A stretch of 64,000 bases of DNA. Source: Leadbetterella sp964563435. Its GTDB lineage: Bacteria > Bacteroidota > Bacteroidia > Cytophagales > Spirosomataceae. The stretch lies in the NCBI GenBank assembly GCA_964563435.1, contig CAZLXI010000024.1, positions 10,054 to 74,053 on the forward strand. The letters run 5' to 3'. A program made the translations under genes and the position numbers. Positions 7,981 to 15,452 of this stretch are shown piece after piece (within the stretch, counting starts at the first letter, position 1; every line of letters starts with the position of its first letter). The notes beneath the pieces were generated by a model. The model did not search any database and had not been told where the DNA came from. It saw only the letters and a list, made by a program, of their open reading frames with translations.

Positions 7981-8985
7981 TTATTTTAAATTTAGCCAAT
8001 CAAGTGCAAATTGATGAACTTCATCAATCCTGTCCACATTTACGGTCTCCCCATCTTTAATTACCTGCTCCTGAAAATAATGGTTGCTGTCAGGGTAAAC
8101 TTTATAAGTAAGATTCCTTTTACCTTGCCTAATAAATTCCAGTCTTGCATAATCCATACCAATAATTGTCTGGTTGTTGTCTTTCCCTCCTGCAATATAC
8201 AGGATAGGAATATTGAGCTTCAGCATATTTTCCAAGGGTATGATTTTAGTGAAACTGCTCCACTTCAAATAAGTTTCACCGTACCAGGTCTTTGTTACAG
8301 ATAATGGGTTTGCATATATTTTTTCATACTCATTGTATAAAGAGTCAACAATTCTTTGCCCTTCACCTGCTGAAATTTTATTCTTTTCCACATCTAACCG
8401 AACATTAATTATAAAGTCAAATAAATGGTTCAGGGCATTTCCAACAAAACAAACAACGTGTGTTACTTTTTTATTAATAACGGCAACTTTGGGTGCAACC
8501 TGAGAACCCTCAGAATAACCCACTACAACTATTTTATTCTTGTCAACAGGAATCTTCTTTAATAGAAAATCTATGGCTTCAGATGCGGCTTCTGCCCTCC
8601 AATCTAAACTATACAATGTCGTGTAACTTTCACTTTTCGGATAATAACGTCTCCCCGAAGGCGTGGTATGTAAAGAATCTCTGAAGGGAACGTCAGGTTT
8701 GCTGATTAATACGATATGGTAATCTTTTGAATACTTTTTTATATCAACTGGAACAGATGTTGAATAATTACCTGATTGGGCCTTAAAGTATATCGGAAAA
8801 TTACCTGAACCATCTAAATATATCAGTAATGGTTTTGTGATTGTTGTATCGGAAGTAGCCAGATGTATCTGAACTGACTTTAGTTTAGGATCATTCAGTG
8901 AATAATGTTTAAATAAGTCCGTTCCGGTCTGTGAAAACACATTATAGTTAATAAGAAGAATCAATGATATGTATATATTTTTCAT
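7981..8985 (-). CDS. secreted alpha/beta hydrolase
   Basis: A 334-residue protein with a signal peptide (MKNIYISLILLINYNVFSQ). The nucleophile elbow is GYSEGS (Ser158), followed by Asp269 in GGKDNN and His302 in DSNHYF, a complete catalytic triad in the order of the alpha/beta-hydrolase fold. The oxyanion region YLDGSGNFP is near residue 57. The substrate is unknown; a periplasmic esterase or peptidase of the S9/DLH-like type is possible. The gene is visibly richer in A and T (AAT, AAA, ATA and TTA codons) than its neighbours, suggesting a separate origin. No Bacteroidota promoter was found upstream. Confidence 0.8.
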   Translation of the reverse strand: MKNIYISLILLINYNVFSQTGTDLFKHYSLNDPKLKSVQIHLATSDTTITKPLLIYLDGSGNFPIYFKAQSGNYSTSVPVDIKKYSKDYHIVLISKPDVPFRDSLHTTPSGRRYYPKSESYTTLYSLDWRAEAASEAIDFLLKKIPVDKNKIVVVGYSEGSQVAPKVAVINKKVTHVVCFVGNALNHLFDFIINVRLDVEKNKISAGEGQRIVDSLYNEYEKIYANPLSVTKTWYGETYLKWSSFTKIIPLENMLKLNIPILYIAGGKDNNQTIIGMDYARLEFIRQGKRNLTYKVYPDSNHYFQEQVIKDGETVNVDRIDEVHQFALDWLNLK

Positions 8986-9039
8986 CCTTGTATACTTTAT
9001 TTTATTATAACAACGTACTGAATATTAGACAATTGCCAG

Positions 9040-9199
9040 ACGAAAAGCTCAGATATATATTCTTAACCCTATAGAGTTTAACTGGCAAAAGGCGGTTCAA
9101 TATATTTCCGAGCTCTTCGTTGTACAGAAGATAACCTCCGGCATCTCCACTAGTTAACATCACAAAACCTGATTTTCTTTCCGGTATCTGCGCTAATCA
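9040..9199 (-). pseudogene. C-terminal remnant of a beta-lactamase-type serine hydrolase
   Basis: The 207 bases between the hydrolase at 8985 and the VOC gene at 9193 hold no intact gene. On the minus strand a frame that begins at a stop overlapping the end of the VOC gene reads QIPERKSGFVMLTSGDAGG, then YLLYNEELGNILNRLLP. The GFVMLTSGDAGG pattern resembles the C-terminal strand of class-C-like serine hydrolases (typically GxVxxTNGDxG). There is no start codon, SxxK motif or YxN motif, so it can only be a remnant. The identification rests on one motif. Confidence 0.4.
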
Positions 9200-9549
9200 C
9201 AGGAGGTATTGTGTCCGATCCTTATGATGTGTCCGTCAGGACATTCCACCAGCATTTCCCGCATATTCCACTCTTTCGTCTCAGGTACGGAAAGAATTTT
9301 AGCCCCGCTGTCTTTAATGAGCTCATAGTATTCATCCACATTATCTACCACTAAGGCAATCCATGTATGCGGCCCGCCCTGGTAATCTTTACAAAAAAAT
9401 ATTTCCACATCATCCCTGTAAACACCGCCGAATATAGGCGGGCTGTCCCACTCCCAATGATTCTCAAACTTCAGCTGCTCCACAAAATAAGCGATACTTT
9501 TGGCTACGTCCGTAGAATACAGAATGGGTATGGCTTTGTCAAATTTCAT
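9193..9549 (-). CDS. VOC-superfamily (glyoxalase/bleomycin-resistance fold) protein
   Basis: A 118-residue single-module VOC protein with a beta-alpha-beta-beta-beta start (AIPILYSTDVAKSIAYFVEQL) and the C-terminal CPDGHIIRIGH strand. VOC proteins use paired beta-alpha-beta-beta-beta units, often with a metal held by His/Glu, for isomerase, lyase or dioxygenase chemistry or for drug binding. Glu50 (DVEIFF) and His106 (GHIIRI) are plausible metal ligands. It is last in a five-gene minus-strand run of VOC genes and starts three bases after the stop of the upstream VOC gene. Substrate unknown. Confidence 0.85.
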   Translation of the reverse strand: MKFDKAIPILYSTDVAKSIAYFVEQLKFENHWEWDSPPIFGGVYRDDVEIFFCKDYQGGPHTWIALVVDNVDEYYELIKDSGAKILSVPETKEWNMREMLVECPDGHIIRIGHNTSCD

Positions 9550-9552
9550 CGC

Positions 9553-9924
9553 TCAAATTTTAAAATGCGGGTTATAAATCAGGCCGATGATATTTCCCCA
9601 GGGGTCTTTTACCGATGCCACAACGATACCACCTCCCACATCCTGGGGATTTTCATGGGCGATTGCGCCTGACGCTATAAAACGATTAAACTGCTCACCC
9701 ACATTCTTTACTCCCCAGTAAGCCACCACACTTTCCGCTTTATCGGTTACGGAATTTTCTTCCGGCTGCAATCCAAGCTCATATCCGGCAATATTAAATC
9801 CCACGTAAAAAGGCTGGTCAAAATAAGGTTGGATCTCAAAAACTTTTGCATACCAGTTTTTGGCTGCATTAATATCGCCCACATGATAGATGGTTGTGCG
9901 TAAGCCCAGAATATTATTTTCCAT
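9553..9924 (-). CDS. VOC-superfamily protein
   Basis: A 123-residue single VOC module: LRTTIYHVGDINAAKNWYAKV is the first strand and helix, and DPWGNIIGLIYNPHF the closing strand, typical of the glyoxalase-like group. His15 (IYHVGD) and Gln54 (GLQPEE) are in ligand positions, but the closing acid is replaced by Leu/Ile, so metal binding is uncertain. It lies between two other VOC genes (gap of 51 bases upstream) and is probably co-transcribed. The five paralogs differ strongly from each other, so this is not a recent amplification. Confidence 0.83.
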   Translation of the reverse strand: MENNILGLRTTIYHVGDINAAKNWYAKVFEIQPYFDQPFYVGFNIAGYELGLQPEENSVTDKAESVVAYWGVKNVGEQFNRFIASGAIAHENPQDVGGGIVVASVKDPWGNIIGLIYNPHFKI

Positions 9925-9975
9925 AATTTTTGCTTTATGATTTTAAATTAATTTTTCTCCAAACGCGGCCGGTGC

Positions 9976-10347
9976 TTACCTGAGCGGCTGTACAAATCTC
10001 AATGTATTGCCGTCTGCATCGGTCACATAAAACTCGCGGTTTCCCCGGCTTTGATCATAGGGGCCTAAATGCACAGGGGATTCTTTCCTATGAGATTGAT
10101 CCAATCCTCTTGTGGTATATTTTTCATACAGGTCGTCAATATCATTGATGAAAACATTAACCGCAATTCCTGCCTTTTGGTCTCCTTCCAGGCTTGTAAG
10201 CATCAGCGCTGCATCTCCGTTTTTCAAAGCCACCACCCAATCGTCTGGCGAAGCTCCCGGTTCGCTAAGCTGAAAATCCAGGATTTCAATGTAAAACGGG
10301 ATGGCTTCTTTCATATTTGTACACCGGAAAATAGGGATCATTTTCAT
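9976..10347 (-). CDS. VOC-superfamily protein, bleomycin-resistance-like
   Basis: A 123-residue VOC protein if started at the MKMIPIFRC methionine. An upstream in-frame ATG at 10428 would add a 27-residue tail with no VOC similarity that overlaps the upstream gene, so I reject it. MKEAIPFYIEILDFQL is the first helix, AALMLTSLEG the third strand, and GPYDQSRGNREFYVTDADGN (20 residues) the bleomycin-resistance-type closing segment, ending LRFVQ. Proteins of this type often bind drugs or act on small electrophiles. It begins seven bases after the stop of the upstream VOC gene. Confidence 0.83.
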   Translation of the reverse strand: MKMIPIFRCTNMKEAIPFYIEILDFQLSEPGASPDDWVVALKNGDAALMLTSLEGDQKAGIAVNVFINDIDDLYEKYTTRGLDQSHRKESPVHLGPYDQSRGNREFYVTDADGNTLRFVQPLR

Positions 10348-10354
10348 GATTATT

Positions 10355-10744
10355 TTACAGGTTAGGCCGTCCGAAAAACAAAAGATACCCATCTGCATCT
10401 TTAATTTCAAATCCGCGTAACCCGTCATCGTTATTCAATAGGGGTTGATGAAACGCTACACCACGTGAACTATACTCTTCAAACAAAGCATCCGGGTCTG
10501 AAGCAGAAATGTACGCATCCCAACGCGCCCATTCGTGGCGTGTATGATTGGGTATGGGAGTTATACCGGGGGCAATTTGTTTAAGAAAAATAGAAATGTG
10601 GTCACGGCCAACGATAGCCCAAAAGGGACTGTCATCCGGACCCGTATACAGCAGCTCAAATCCAAGCTTATCTGTGTAAAATGAAACCGAACTTTTCAGG
10701 TTTTCCACAATAAATGAAGGCGATATATACGTGAGATTGGCCAT
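10355..10744 (-). CDS. VOC-superfamily protein, bleomycin-resistance-like
   Basis: A 129-residue VOC module: SPSFIVENLKSSVSFYTDKL opens the fold, DHISIFLKQI is the third strand, and FEIKDADGYLLFFGRP closes it, a strong match to the VOC C-terminal signature DPDGYxLxFG. His75/His77-type residues (RDHISIF, NHTRHEWARW) may bind metal or ligand. It lies directly downstream of the truncated VOC gene at 10769-10942 and may be read through from it. Confidence 0.85.
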   Translation of the reverse strand: MANLTYISPSFIVENLKSSVSFYTDKLGFELLYTGPDDSPFWAIVGRDHISIFLKQIAPGITPIPNHTRHEWARWDAYISASDPDALFEEYSSRGVAFHQPLLNNDDGLRGFEIKDADGYLLFFGRPNL

Positions 10745-10768
10745 TGTAATTACGTTCTCTTATTTGCT

Positions 10769-10942
10769 TTAATCCATTCCTAATACTTTTTGAAGCCAGC
10801 ACCATTCAATTCTACCCTCCGGCTTCCAACTGGCTTTCAGCTCACACCCCAAACCGGTCCTATAAAAATCAAGTGACAGCTCTATATTTAAAACCATAAA
10901 AAACGGAACGGCCTGCTTCACATTGAGTTGGTCTTCATTCAT
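10769..10942 (-). pseudogene. N-terminal fragment of a VOC gene
   Basis: Fifty-seven codons from the ATG at 10942. VKQAVPFFMVLNIELSLDFY is the first strand and helix of a VOC module, and the frame runs on to GRIEWCWLQ, after which typical members have about 70 more residues. Here the frame ends with KVLGMD and a stop. No continuation is visible in other frames before the next VOC gene, 24 bases away, so a 3' deletion is likely. Its ATG overlaps the upstream gene's TGA by one base (TGATG), so it could still be translated. Confidence 0.65.
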
Positions 10943-11292
10943 CACTCTACAAAATGCCAGCACACGCCTGCAATATCAATAATGCTTACTTCCTTACCAT
11001 AAGCCTGTTCCGTAATTTCCCCGATACGGATGCCGTATTTTTCAGGTAGCTGCTTTTCCAGAACGCTCGCACGGAATTCTTCTGCACTACTTACCTGAAC
11101 TGTAAGCATAAAATTTTGAGCAAACTCCACGTTATCGTATTTCTGTAAAATAAACCGGCAGCCGTCTTTTTCAAAACCCACATAATCTCCGGAATCCCAA
11201 TCGATATTAAAGCCCAGTTCTTCGAATAGCTTTTTCGAATTTTCAAAATCTTTTCCGGAAGGAACAAACGGCTGGAGAGATAATAATTGCAT
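10942..11292 (-). CDS. VOC-superfamily protein
   Basis: A 116-residue VOC protein and the first gene of the minus-strand VOC run. QPFVPSGKDFENSKKLFEEL is the opening strand and helix, GFEKDGCRFILQ the third strand, and YGKEVSIIDIAGVCWHFVE the closing strand, in which Trp-His replaces the usual metal-ligand pattern. This subgroup resembles glyoxalase-like proteins whose last strand reads xDPxGVxWxF. No clear promoter was found in the 96 bases upstream. Confidence 0.8.
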   Translation of the reverse strand: MQLLSLQPFVPSGKDFENSKKLFEELGFNIDWDSGDYVGFEKDGCRFILQKYDNVEFAQNFMLTVQVSSAEEFRASVLEKQLPEKYGIRIGEITEQAYGKEVSIIDIAGVCWHFVE

Positions 11293-11460
11293 ACTAAATT
11301 TCTAAAGAGTCAGTTACAATAGAGGTATAAATATCCGTATTGCTTTTCAATTTTAAAAAACTATCTGATAAACAGCACTGAATCCTACATGTTTGACTAC
11401 TTTAATACAACGTTTGACAAACCACAAAACCGTTCTCATGAATACTGTAACTTTTTCATC

Positions 11461-12357
11461 ATGAAACCGTTTCCTGCATTGAAAATATTCTCAGGCCCTT
11501 ACCTCTTTCACGCACTGGTATGGCTGGTGTATGGCGTATATAACCTCATGAATATCCAGGGTTATGTGACCAGGAAAGGCTGGTTTTTTCATTGCCGCCA
11601 TTGACGATCTCAATGGCACTGGTGGCCATGCTGATCTATGTAAATGCGTTTGTGCTGGTTCCCAAACTATTAGACAGGAAGAAAACCGCACTCTATATCA
11701 CCGGCCTGAACACGATTTACGGGAATATTGACAGCAGCAACGAGATCGCAAGAAATATTTTAATTAAATGCGGAGAGCTTTTTAAGGGATGAACAGGCGG
11801 AAGTCGTCTTCCTGGATATTGAAATGCCGAAGCTTTCGGGCCTGGAGTGGCTGAAAAGATCGACGGTCAAACCGTTGATCATCCTCACAACGGCCTTCCC
11901 CGAATATGCCCTGGAAGGCTATGAGCTCGACATTATCGACTATCTTTTAAAGCCCGTCAGGTTCAGCCGCTTTTAAAAAGCGGCTCAAAAAACGAAAGAT
12001 TTTATCAGCGTGAAAGATGCCCGTAATCCGCCGGCCGGGCCATCCTGGTTATTTGTACGATCGGATAAGCGGATCGAAAAAATTGAGCCGGATGAAATAT
12101 TGTATATCGAAAGCACAGGCAATTATATCAACATCCATTTCAAAGACAGAAGCATTATCACTTACCTTACCCTGAAGGGCATTGAAAGCGAATTACCTTC
12201 TTCCGGCTTTGTCAAAATACATCAATCGTTCATCGTTAATTTTTCCAAAATTGAAGCAATTGAAGGAAACCAGGTGATGGTAAATAACAAAATGCTACCC
12301 CTTGGAAGAAACTATAAAGACGAGTTTATGAAGATGATCCGGCCGATAAAAAGATGA
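11461..12357 (+). pseudogene. collapsed LytS-type histidine kinase / LytTR response regulator pair
   Basis: Several pieces of a two-component pair lie in one direction but cannot be translated together. From the ATG at 11461, a kinase N-terminus with a membrane helix (FSGPYLFHALVWLVYGVYNL) runs into a frameshift near 11577-11583. The next helix (ISMALVAMLIYVNAFVLVP) continues in another frame. The segment with the phosphorylated His box is missing, and the frame resumes at LNTIYGNIDSSNEIARNIL. It then passes to a receiver fragment (FLDIEMPKLSGLEWLK) in a third frame. That frame has an in-frame TAA at 11974-11976 where Leu is expected, then continues without a shift into a complete LytTR domain (start GTG 12010; IEKIEPDEILYIESTGNYIN). 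The LytTR part alone could still be made as a 115-residue protein. Confidence 0.75.
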
Positions 12358-12398
12358 AGCTGCTTAGCTGGTTGTAGCCGGCTACTCTTCAGATTGCG

Positions 12399-13142
12399 TC
12401 ATAAGCTCATCAGGTCCTTAAACTTTATCGACTGTCGCCGCGATATTTCGATCTTCTCCAGCGGTGTAGCCTTCTCTCCTCCTTTTAAGGTCACAAGAAG
12501 TCCACCGGAGAACCACGGCTCGATTTTATCGATCCAGTTAAGGTTAATGATGTGCTTCCGGTTGGCCCGGAAAAATATTTTGGGATCCAGCCGCTCTTCC
12601 AGGCTGTTCAGCGACTTCAGGATCATGGGTTTCTGATCTTCAAAGTGAAGCCTCACATAATTCCCCATGGATTCAAACAAACGAACTTTCCCCAGCTTCA
12701 CAAACCAGCATTTCTCACCGTCTTTCACAAAGACCTGGTCGCTTTCACCGAGGTAGCTTTCCGGGTGCTGCACGGCTGCTTCGGCCCGTTTCAGTTCGCT
12801 TTCCACCTTTTGTATGGCCTCCGCCAACCGGGCCGTGTCTATCGGCTTCATGATGTAATCCAGCGCATTGTACTCAAAGGCCTTTAACGCATATTCATCA
12901 TAGGCGGTGGTGAAGATCACCTCCGGTACCCGGTCTTCAATAGCTTCCAGAAGCTCAAAACCGTTCTTTCCCGGCATCTGGATATCCAGGAAAAGCAGGT
13001 CGGGGTTATGCTCATTGATCAGTTCGATGGCTTCGTCGGCATTGGCCGCCTCCGCCACGATATTTATTTTGGGAAATTCTTCCAGAAGTCTTTTCAGCTC
13101 GTTTCTGGCCAGTCGCTCGTCATCAACTATGATGGTCTTCAT
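12399..13142 (-). CDS. LytTR-family response regulator
   Basis: A 247-residue regulator. The receiver domain (residues 1-~120) has the acidic pair DD at 7-8, phosphoacceptor Asp53 (LLFLDIQMPG), the TTAYDEYALKAF switch segment and Lys in MKPID. The LytTR DNA-binding domain (~145-247) has VRLFESMGNYVRLHF and the FFRANRKHIINLNWI recognition region. It works with the sensor kinase encoded just upstream, whose 3' end overlaps it by 20 bases. The LytTR domain lacks none of the usual landmarks. It converges with the decayed pair at 11461-12357, which belongs to the same family. Confidence 0.92.
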   Translation of the reverse strand: MKTIIVDDERLARNELKRLLEEFPKINIVAEAANADEAIELINEHNPDLLFLDIQMPGKNGFELLEAIEDRVPEVIFTTAYDEYALKAFEYNALDYIMKPIDTARLAEAIQKVESELKRAEAAVQHPESYLGESDQVFVKDGEKCWFVKLGKVRLFESMGNYVRLHFEDQKPMILKSLNSLEERLDPKIFFRANRKHIINLNWIDKIEPWFSGGLLVTLKGGEKATPLEKIEISRRQSIKFKDLMSL

Positions 13143-14223
13143 CGGTTTCGGTTTTTAATGGTACTTTCTTTTCCAATGGTATTTTTACTTTCGCCTGCAC
13201 TATATGAGGCTCTTCCTGGTGAATATCAAATGCCGCTTCCGTTCCATAGATCAGGCTTAGCCTTCTGCGGGTATTTTCCAGGCCGAAGCCGGAGTCGTCG
13301 CCATGGTTCTGGTGATCTGTGAAAACCCCGGTGTTCCGGATGGTCAGCTCCAGCATATTTTCCACCAGGTGCGACTTCACCTCCACAAAACCCCATTTTT
13401 CCGCCTTCTGAACCCCGTGTTTGATCGCATTTTCCACCAGGGTCTGCAACATCATCGGCGGAACCTCCACATTGAGCGTATTCTGATCTATTTCCAGCGT
13501 GGATTGCAGACGTTCCTCATAACGCACCTTCTCCAGAGCCAGGTAGTCTTCAATGGTCTTCAGCTCTTCCTTCAGCGGGATGGTGGTTCGCCGGTTCGCT
13601 ACCAGCGAGCTCCTCAGAATATTGGAGAGCTGAGTGATCCCGTTCTGCGCTTTTTTAGGGTCTTCCAGTATCAGCGCCCGGATACTGTTCAGCGCATTGA
13701 ACATAAAATGAGGATTGATCTGCGCTTTTAGAATCTTGGCTTCCGAAGCCTCAATGGAGGCCTGCATCTTGATACGTTCTATATTATTCTTTTGGATCTG
13801 AATAGTATAGGCCACGAAAATATACAATAACACCCAGATGACCATGGGTTTACTGAAGTTTATAATGTAGGCAAAATCTTTAAAAAGCCAGCTGATACGT
13901 GCGGTTTTCTCCCCGAAATATTCGTCATATAGCGAGATATTGATGGCGGTAAACAGCGAGGTGATCAGGATAACCCCCAGCAGACAGCGCAGCACCAGCT
14001 GATTGACCGGCAGCTTTATCCAGTCGTAATTCTTGAAGATCAGCTTAAAAAAATGAGTAAGCGAGATCCCCGTCAGCACATAGATGCAGGAATTGAAGAC
14101 CATAGCCTCCAGTTCATCCAGGCTGTCGGGTTGCAGAAAAAGCACAAAATACGCCAGATCGGATAAGGCGTAAAATACCCACCCTATGATCTGAAAGGCC
14201 CAGTAAAATTGTCTCTGATTCAT
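13123..14223 (-). CDS. LytS/YehU-type sensor histidine kinase
   Basis: A 366-residue membrane kinase. Four hydrophobic segments (about residues 10-30, 42-62, 75-97, 117-140) precede a coiled linker and the His_kinase box QINPHFMFNALNSIRALI with phosphorylated His172. The HATPase region has NAIKHG (N box) and a GFGLENTRRRL (G box). There is no separate periplasmic sensor domain, so the signal may be sensed in the membrane. It is translationally coupled to the LytTR regulator (20-base overlap), which it should phosphorylate. Confidence 0.92.
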   Translation of the reverse strand: MNQRQFYWAFQIIGWVFYALSDLAYFVLFLQPDSLDELEAMVFNSCIYVLTGISLTHFFKLIFKNYDWIKLPVNQLVLRCLLGVILITSLFTAINISLYDEYFGEKTARISWLFKDFAYIINFSKPMVIWVLLYIFVAYTIQIQKNNIERIKMQASIEASEAKILKAQINPHFMFNALNSIRALILEDPKKAQNGITQLSNILRSSLVANRRTTIPLKEELKTIEDYLALEKVRYEERLQSTLEIDQNTLNVEVPPMMLQTLVENAIKHGVQKAEKWGFVEVKSHLVENMLELTIRNTGVFTDHQNHGDDSGFGLENTRRRLSLIYGTEAAFDIHQEEPHIVQAKVKIPLEKKVPLKTETDEDHHS

Positions 14224-14341
14224 AATCTCAACTTAAAATTAACAGGTTTTGGGTGTTTTTTGGTAAAATTATGATCACTGGATCTTACAGGATGACAAAC
14301 GGTATATAGCGCATGTTTACATTTAAACCAAAGGAGTAGAT

Positions 14342-14986
14342 TTAAACGTGCTCCTCATCCATATACTCCCGGATGTGGCTGATGTCATTGCTCAGCTTCA
14401 CTACAAACTGTTCCAGGGCATAGTCGTATTCCAGGATATATAAACAGGTGTTGGAGTGCTCAAAGCTGTCCATTTCCCAAAGCGGGAAACCCAGTAACCG
14501 GCTGAGCAGGATTCGCATGGCCCGTCCGTGCATGGTGATCAGGATCAGCTCTTCCTCTTTTCTCTCCAATATCTTTCTCATAGCCACCGTCTGCCGCTCG
14601 GCTACCTGTTCAGGGCTTTCACCTCCCTCCAAAGCAGTATGGGTCTCCCCTTCCTGCCATTTTTCCAGCAGCGTTTTAAACATCTCATAACCGGTCTCCT
14701 CCAATGTCATCCCTTCCACCTGTCCCCAACTGATCTCGTCCAGTCCCTCAAGACGTTCATAAGGTATGCCTGCTTCAATAAAGCCCTGAGAAGTCTGGTA
14801 GGTTCGTTTCAGCGAAGAAATATAGATCTTCCGGAAGGGTGTATCCCTGTATTTTTCATAAAACGCCCGGGCCTGCCTGTAGCCGGTTTCATTCAGGTCG
14901 GCATCTATTGCCCGTCCCTGCACGGCACCTTTCCTGTTATACTCTGTTTCCCCGTGCCGGATCAAATAGATGGTTTTTTTTGCCAT
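14342..14986 (-). CDS. histidine phosphatase family protein (phosphoglycerate-mutase-like)
   Basis: A 214-residue cytoplasmic protein with the signature LIRHGETEYN: Arg10, His11 (phosphorylated in the family) and Arg61 in SSLKRTYQTS. The second catalytic His is in LITMHGRAMR, and the acid is Glu84-type in GLDEISWGQVEG. Members dephosphorylate sugar phosphates, cobalamin precursors or nucleotides; none of these can be chosen from sequence. It is divergent from the thioesterase gene at 15036. Confidence 0.88.
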   Translation of the reverse strand: MAKKTIYLIRHGETEYNRKGAVQGRAIDADLNETGYRQARAFYEKYRDTPFRKIYISSLKRTYQTSQGFIEAGIPYERLEGLDEISWGQVEGMTLEETGYEMFKTLLEKWQEGETHTALEGGESPEQVAERQTVAMRKILERKEEELILITMHGRAMRILLSRLLGFPLWEMDSFEHSNTCLYILEYDYALEQFVVKLSNDISHIREYMDEEHV

Positions 14987-15013
14987 AAAGTCTGTACTTT
15001 TTCATTAAGTTTG
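14980..15013 (+). promoter_or_regulatory. promoter candidate for the thioesterase-patatin pair
   Basis: TTG (14980-14982), a 23-base spacer, then TAAGTTTG (15006-15013), 22 bases before the start at 15036. The -7 box is good but the spacer is long. Confidence 0.35.
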
Positions 15014-15035
15014 GCAAAAATACGATTTAAAATAC

Positions 15036-15449
15036 ATGTTTAAGAACAATATCGACCTGGATGTTTTTATTCAAATGAGTAAAAACACCTTGAGCGAGCA
15101 CCTGGGAATAGAATTTTTAGAAAAGGGAGATAATTATTTAACCGCACGGATGCCCGTAGACCACCGGACCAAACAGCCTTTCGGGCTTCTTCACGGCGGT
15201 GCATCAGTGGCATTGGCAGAAACCCTGGGAAGCATTGCCTCCGTATTATGTCTCGACGACCCCCTCAAGCAAAAGGCAGTAGGTCTCGAGATCAATGCCA
15301 ACCACCTGCGGTCCGTTACCGAAGGGTGGGTTTATGGTAAAGTAACGCCCATCCATATCGGCAGAAGAACACACATCTGGGACATCAAGATCACGAACGA
15401 AGAAGAAAAAACGGTCTGCGTCAGCCGGCTGACCGTAGCTATAGTCTGA
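15036..15449 (+). CDS. hotdog-fold acyl-CoA thioesterase (PaaI/MenI type)
   Basis: A 137-residue single hotdog domain. The HGGASVALAETLGSIAS segment (residues 54-70) includes the catalytic Glu64 of the YdiI/MenI group, and GLEINANHLRSVTEG is the CoA-binding strand. Such enzymes hydrolyse aromatic or DHNA-CoA thioesters; MenI in menaquinone synthesis is one possible role, but no men gene is nearby. Three bases separate it from the patatin gene downstream, so they are probably co-transcribed. Confidence 0.85.
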   Translation: MFKNNIDLDVFIQMSKNTLSEHLGIEFLEKGDNYLTARMPVDHRTKQPFGLLHGGASVALAETLGSIASVLCLDDPLKQKAVGLEINANHLRSVTEGWVYGKVTPIHIGRRTHIWDIKITNEEEKTVCVSRLTVAIV

Positions 15450-15452
15450 TAT

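Noticed and set aside
10348..10428. Longer N-terminus for the third VOC gene
   Set aside because: The added 27 residues overlap the upstream gene and do not fit the VOC fold; the ATG at 10347 begins the first strand.
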